A DNA stretch of 64,000 nucleotides, taken from contig NZ_KQ948878.1 in NCBI RefSeq assembly GCF_001514215.1, positions 1 to 64,000 of the forward strand, in the 5' to 3' direction. The notes under the pieces are model-generated. The model did no database searches. It saw only the letters and a program-made list of their open reading frames with translations, and was not told the origin of the DNA. This document shows positions 60,904 through 64,000 of the stretch, in pieces. Numbering within the stretch: position 1 is the first letter of the stretch; every line of letters begins with the position of its first letter. This DNA comes from Streptomyces bungoensis. Its GTDB lineage: Bacteria > Actinomycetota > Actinomycetes > Streptomycetales > Streptomycetaceae. Made by a program: the position numbers and the translations under genes.

Positions 60904-61527
60904 ATGCCCAAACGCACCCGAGCAGGCGCGCTCCTCACTCTCGCCGCCACAGGCCTCACCCTCGGCGCGGCGCTCGCCACACCGGCGAACGCCGCGGCCA
61001 GGGCGCCCGGCTTCCTCGCGGCGGCCGATCTGCCGCCGCACCCGAGCTCGCCCTGGACGGCCGGCAAGGTCACCGCCGGCGTACCGGAGGCCGTGGAACA
61101 GGACCGCTGCCTGAGCAAGGCGCTCGGCGGCTCCGGGTCGGACACCTGGTACCGGGAGTTCGGTACCGACCTCGACACGAGCGCCCGTCAGGTCACCGTG
61201 CGGCTGTCCACGACGGCTGCGGCGAAGGGGCGCTTCTCGCGGCTGGACAAGGACATCAAGTCCTGTGCGGCACGTACCGAGAAGGCCGACCCGGGGACCG
61301 AGGCCACGCTCGAGGACTACGGCACGCTGCCCGTCGAGGAGGGCGCCCACGTGTACGGCCTGCACACGGTGACCTCCTGGGGCGCCTCCGACATCCGTCT
61401 GCTCTCCGTCGGCCGGGACGGCAGGACCGTCACGGTCGTCGGGTGGGCGCAGCTGGGCGACTTCGGGGACGCGCCGGTCAAGGCCTTCGAGAAGACGGCT
61501 GTCACAGCCGTGAACAAGCTCCACTGA
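60904..61527 (+). CDS. secreted sensor-like domain protein
   Basis: 207-residue exported protein. Signal peptide MPKRTRAGALLTLAATGLTLG, cleaved near ANAAA; mature part FLAAADLPPHPSSPWTAGKV opens like PknH-type extracellular sensor domains, with two cysteines (QDRCLSKAL and IKSCAAR) at the spacing that forms a disulfide in that family. ATG 60904 follows GGGGGACACCC. Followed 125 bases later by another secreted protein on the same strand. Confidence 0.78.
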   Translation: MPKRTRAGALLTLAATGLTLGAALATPANAAARAPGFLAAADLPPHPSSPWTAGKVTAGVPEAVEQDRCLSKALGGSGSDTWYREFGTDLDTSARQVTVRLSTTAAAKGRFSRLDKDIKSCAARTEKADPGTEATLEDYGTLPVEEGAHVYGLHTVTSWGASDIRLLSVGRDGRTVTVVGWAQLGDFGDAPVKAFEKTAVTAVNKLH

Positions 61528-61652
61528 CCGCCCGACCCGCCTGACCGCCGACCGGGACCGCTCCTCGCCACGGGGGTGGCGGAAGCGGCCCGTCGACCAC
61601 CGACAGCGCCACCCGGCGCGACTCGGCCCTACTCCGAAAACGGGGAACACAC

Positions 61653-62114
61653 ATGAGCAGCAAGACCCGTACCGTCCTGGCCGCCGGCGTCCTCGCCGCC
61701 GCCCTCGGCCTCGGCGCCACCGCCCAGGCCTCGGCCGGCGCCCCGCGCAGCGTCAGCGGCAAGCCGTCCGACGACATCACCCGCATCGCCGACTTCTACG
61801 GCACCTACATCGACGCGGTGCTCGACGAGGACAGCGGCAACCTCGGGAAGGCCCTGCGCAGCCACTACCTCACTCCGGCCTTCCAGAAGGAGCTGGCGGC
61901 CTGGGAGGACCGGGCGCACGCCGACGGCGTCCTGCGCGCCCAGAACGTCCCGCTCGCCTGGAAGGTCACCGACGCCGGAACCGTCCGCAACCACACGGAG
62001 GCCGTCGTCACCCTCACCTGGAGCCGAGGCAGCACCACCAAGCTGGTCGTCGACATGACCCGCGACAGCCACCGGATCTTCCACATCGGCGAGAAGGGCG
62101 CGGGACGCAACTAG
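61653..62114 (+). CDS. small secreted protein, unknown function
   Basis: 153 residues. Signal peptide MSSKTRTVLAAGVLAAALGL, cleaved near AQASA. The mature chain (DDITRIADFYGTYIDAVLDED, LRSHYLTPAFQKEL, TLTWSRGSTTKLVVDM) has a helix then a curved sheet, similar to DUF3828/SnoaL-like secreted proteins, but this is weak. ATG 61653 follows GGGGAACACAC. A pair of strong hairpins follows the stop. Confidence 0.75.
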   Translation: MSSKTRTVLAAGVLAAALGLGATAQASAGAPRSVSGKPSDDITRIADFYGTYIDAVLDEDSGNLGKALRSHYLTPAFQKELAAWEDRAHADGVLRAQNVPLAWKVTDAGTVRNHTEAVVTLTWSRGSTTKLVVDMTRDSHRIFHIGEKGAGRN

Positions 62115-62124
62115 CCACTCCGGT

Positions 62125-62196
62125 CGCATCCGCAGCGCGCGGATGCGGAACGGCCGCAGCTCGAAGGCGTGGGCGCCTTCGAGCTGCGGCCGTTCC
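62125..62196. terminator. two tandem hairpins, one with a 23-bp perfect stem
   Basis: Hairpin 1: CGCATCCGC (62125-62133) with GCGGATGCG (62139-62147). Hairpin 2: a perfect 23-bp inverted repeat, 62147-62169 with 62174-62196, around the loop TGGG. It follows the stop at 62114 and should terminate strongly in both directions. Confidence 0.8.
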
Positions 62197-62566
62197 AGCA
62201 GGTCCGTCACCGCGACCAGCTCCCGGGACCCGGGCAACGCTCCCGACGCCGTATGCGGGTGGCAGCAGCCGTTCCTCGGCCACCGTCGAGGATCCTCCCC
62301 TGCACCCGATCGGCTGTCCGCTCGGCGTTCGGTCCCGGCTTGTCACGATATGATGCCGGGGCGCATTCCAGGCAAATGCCTTGTGCAGCAGACGACTTGG
62401 CGCCCGGCACCGTCGGCGGCCGGTACCGGGGGCTTCGCCTCTGTCGCAGGACCACCGCGGGATTGTCCGTGATCCGTAACAGAGGGATCCCGCGGCCGCC
62501 CCCGCCCGTCCTGACAGGTGCACGGGGACACAGGGACCGATCGACTTGGCGAGGAACGGGGCGGAC
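62197..62566. other. intergenic region before the deacetylase gene
   Basis: About 370 bases without a convincing gene; open frames here are antisense extensions of the neighbouring deacetylase. A TTGTCACGATATGATG sequence near 62340 is a possible promoter element. Nothing else was recognised. Confidence 0.4.
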
Positions 62567-63328
62567 ATGGCACGGCACGGCGGGCGGGGATGGTACGGCC
62601 GGGTGATCGCGGCGGCGGTCGGGGTGACGGCGGTGGCCGCCGCCACGTCGGTGTGGACCGCTCAGGCCGGTCCCGTCGGCGGGCAGCACCCGGCGGCGCG
62701 GCCCGCCGCCCCCAAGGCGGCGCCGGTGTCCGCCACGATCGTCCACGCCTCCGACCACGGCGACCACGCGGTGAACATCACCATCGACGACGGCCCGGAC
62801 CCGAACTGGACCCCGCAGGTGCTGCAGGTGCTGAAGGACAACGGCGTGAAGGCCACGTTCTGCATGGTCGGCCCCCAGGCCGAGGCCCATCCCGACCTGG
62901 TCCGGCAGGTGGTGGCCGCCGGGCACCGGCTGTGCGACCACTCGGTGTCGCACGACACCGCCATGGACAAGAAGTCCGAGGCCTACCAGTCGCAGCAGAT
63001 CCTGGACGCCGAACGCCAGATCACCAAGGCGTCCGGCGGCGTACGGCCGATGTACTACCGGGCCCCGGGCGGCGCGTTCACCCCGTACAGCCGGCACCTC
63101 GCGGCGGGGCGCGGCATGCGCCCGCTGGGCTGGAACGTCGACTCCAAGGACTTCGAGCGCCCCGGCACGGCGGCCATCGTCGCCACCGTCAAGAGCGAAC
63201 TGACCAACGGCCCGACGCTGCTCTTCCACGACGCGGGCGGCGACCGCTCCCAGACCGTGGCTGCCCTGCGCACCCTGCTGCCCTGGCTGAAGCAGCAGGG
63301 CTACGCCTTCGGATTCCCGGTCCGCTGA
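62567..63328 (+). CDS. secreted polysaccharide deacetylase (NodB domain)
   Basis: 253-residue exported carbohydrate esterase family 4 enzyme, removing N-acetyl groups from wall or extracellular polysaccharides. After an N-terminal hydrophobic segment (VIAAAVGVTAVAAATSVW) the NodB motifs appear in order: TIDDGPDPNW (catalytic and metal Asp), HSVSHDTAM (metal His pair), RAPGGAFTPY and LLFHDAGGDR (catalytic His). ATG 62567 is preferred; an in-frame TTG at 62546 would lengthen it by seven residues. Confidence 0.88.
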   Translation: MARHGGRGWYGRVIAAAVGVTAVAAATSVWTAQAGPVGGQHPAARPAAPKAAPVSATIVHASDHGDHAVNITIDDGPDPNWTPQVLQVLKDNGVKATFCMVGPQAEAHPDLVRQVVAAGHRLCDHSVSHDTAMDKKSEAYQSQQILDAERQITKASGGVRPMYYRAPGGAFTPYSRHLAAGRGMRPLGWNVDSKDFERPGTAAIVATVKSELTNGPTLLFHDAGGDRSQTVAALRTLLPWLKQQGYAFGFPVR

Positions 63329-63492
63329 CCGGAGCCCGCGGCGTACGGCCGGTGAAGGCGAGCGGAATTCCAGGTCAACGTATCGTCCGGACGGCTGTGC
63401 GGGCCCCTGAGGCTGTCTAGCATGAGGCGGTCCGGCCGGCGTGTGTGCGGCCGCGCGGACACCTGCGTACGTCGTTTCCGGAAAGGCTCGCC

Positions 63493-64000
63493 ATGCCGTT
63501 GCCCCGCCTGGGCACGCGGTCCCTCTCCGGCCGCATGGCCGGAGTACTGCTCTTCGCCCTCGCCCTGGTGCTGGGAGGAAGCCTGCTGGCGCTCTCGCTC
63601 GGCGACGGGCGCGACGACGGCGGGCGGGCGCGGCCGGTCACCGTCGAGGTCTCGCCGAGCCACTGCGGCCGGGGCTGGACCCGGCCGGCGCCCGGAGTGC
63701 AGACCTTCGACCTGCGCAACACCTCCGACCGGTCCGCCGAGGTCTATCTCGAGGATCCGCTGAGCCATGTGGTGTTCGGCGAGGTTGAGGGCGTCGGACC
63801 GGGCACGACACGGCAGTTGACGGTCCGGCTGGGCAAGGGCAGCTACGCCTTCACCTGCGTGCCCGAGGACGCCGACGCCGTCACCGGCCCCCGTGTGCGG
63901 GTCGCTTCGGGGCGGCGCGGCCCGGGCGCGGCCCCCGTCACGGAGCACGACCTGATCCCCCCGGCCATCGCTTACCAGAAGTGGGTCGGCGGCGGCCTGG
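63493..64000 (+). CDS. efeO: EfeO-like iron-uptake protein, 5' part only
   Basis: Runs off the window. The visible 169 residues start with an export signal or anchor (LSGRMAGVLLFALALVLGGSLLALSLG), followed by a cupredoxin-like domain (VTVEVSPSHCGRGW, TFDLRNTSDRSAEVYLED, GSYAFTCVPEDADAVTGPRVRV), the N-terminal part of EfeO, which with EfeB/EfeU imports ferrous or ferric iron. An M75 peptidase-like domain would follow outside the window. ATG 63493 follows GGAAAGGCTCGCC. Identification rests on this fragment only. Confidence 0.75.
   Translation, partial: MPLPRLGTRSLSGRMAGVLLFALALVLGGSLLALSLGDGRDDGGRARPVTVEVSPSHCGRGWTRPAPGVQTFDLRNTSDRSAEVYLEDPLSHVVFGEVEGVGPGTTRQLTVRLGKGSYAFTCVPEDADAVTGPRVRVASGRRGPGAAPVTEHDLIPPAIAYQKWVGGGL

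Noticed and set aside
1..64000. CRISPR arrays, prophage, insertion sequences, rRNA or tRNA genes
   Set aside because: No repeat-spacer pattern, transposase or integrase motif, or cloverleaf/CCA-type sequence was seen by eye.

Overview
The window is high-GC actinobacterial chromosome, almost certainly Streptomyces. Third codon positions are strongly G/C, GTG and TTG starts are frequent, and the gene content is typical of the genus: SpoIIE-type phosphatases, a SigB/SigF-type sigma factor, a DUF574-type methyltransferase, a tendamistat-family inhibitor and many small secreted proteins. No rRNA, tRNA, CRISPR array, insertion sequence or prophage was seen. Most long antisense reading frames are GC-driven shadows and were ignored.

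Layout. 0.1-4 kb holds exported proteins: an L,D-transpeptidase lipoprotein, a tendamistat-type alpha-amylase inhibitor, two small proteins and a phosphoesterase. 4.1-8.2 kb holds a Rox-type rifampicin monooxygenase with a rifamycin-associated element upstream, an alpha/beta hydrolase and an MFS gene broken by two compensating indels. 8.2-14.4 kb holds a stand-alone cytochrome oxidase subunit I with a coupled small membrane protein, then two tandem SpoIIE-type phosphatases. 14.7-23.7 kb is a compact five-gene biosynthetic operon. 23.8-30.9 kb holds two paralogous sugar-binding lipoproteins, a large sensor-phosphatase and a xylose-type ABC transporter. 30.9-43.2 kb holds a sigma/zinc-finger/CAP fusion protein, an ArsR-like regulator divergent from an MFS pump, a SigF-type sigma factor, an MMPL exporter, a secreted amidase-fold protein, another MFS pump and a frameshifted phosphatase. 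43.3-54.2 kb is mixed housekeeping and secreted functions (methyltransferase, PAP2, cyclophilin, BrkB, NmrA, cytosine permease, NAD kinase). 54.2-58 kb includes a regulator/aldolase-like/dehydratase operon for hydroxy-amino-acid breakdown. 58.3-64 kb holds a cis-prenyltransferase, an HTH membrane protein, secreted proteins, a polysaccharide deacetylase and the 5' end of an EfeO-like gene.

The most interesting locus is 14666-23741. SbnA- and SbnB-like enzymes predict supply of L-2,3-diaminopropionate. An NRPS carries a truncated condensation-like region, then A, T and thioesterase domains. A separate membrane protein carries its own T domain followed by the six-transmembrane, three-soluble-domain arrangement of epsilon-poly-lysine synthetase (Pls), but no adenylation domain. 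A SyrP/clavaminate-synthase-like Fe/2-oxoglutarate oxygenase completes the set. The working hypothesis is a split Pls-type machine in which one A domain charges two T domains with a basic amino acid, the membrane protein makes amide bonds, and the thioesterase and oxygenase set length and decoration. Product and substrate are not established here.

Limits: everything was read by eye from sequence. Family names rest on remembered motifs and were not checked by searches. Three frameshifts lie in or beside short C-rich runs and may be sequencing errors.
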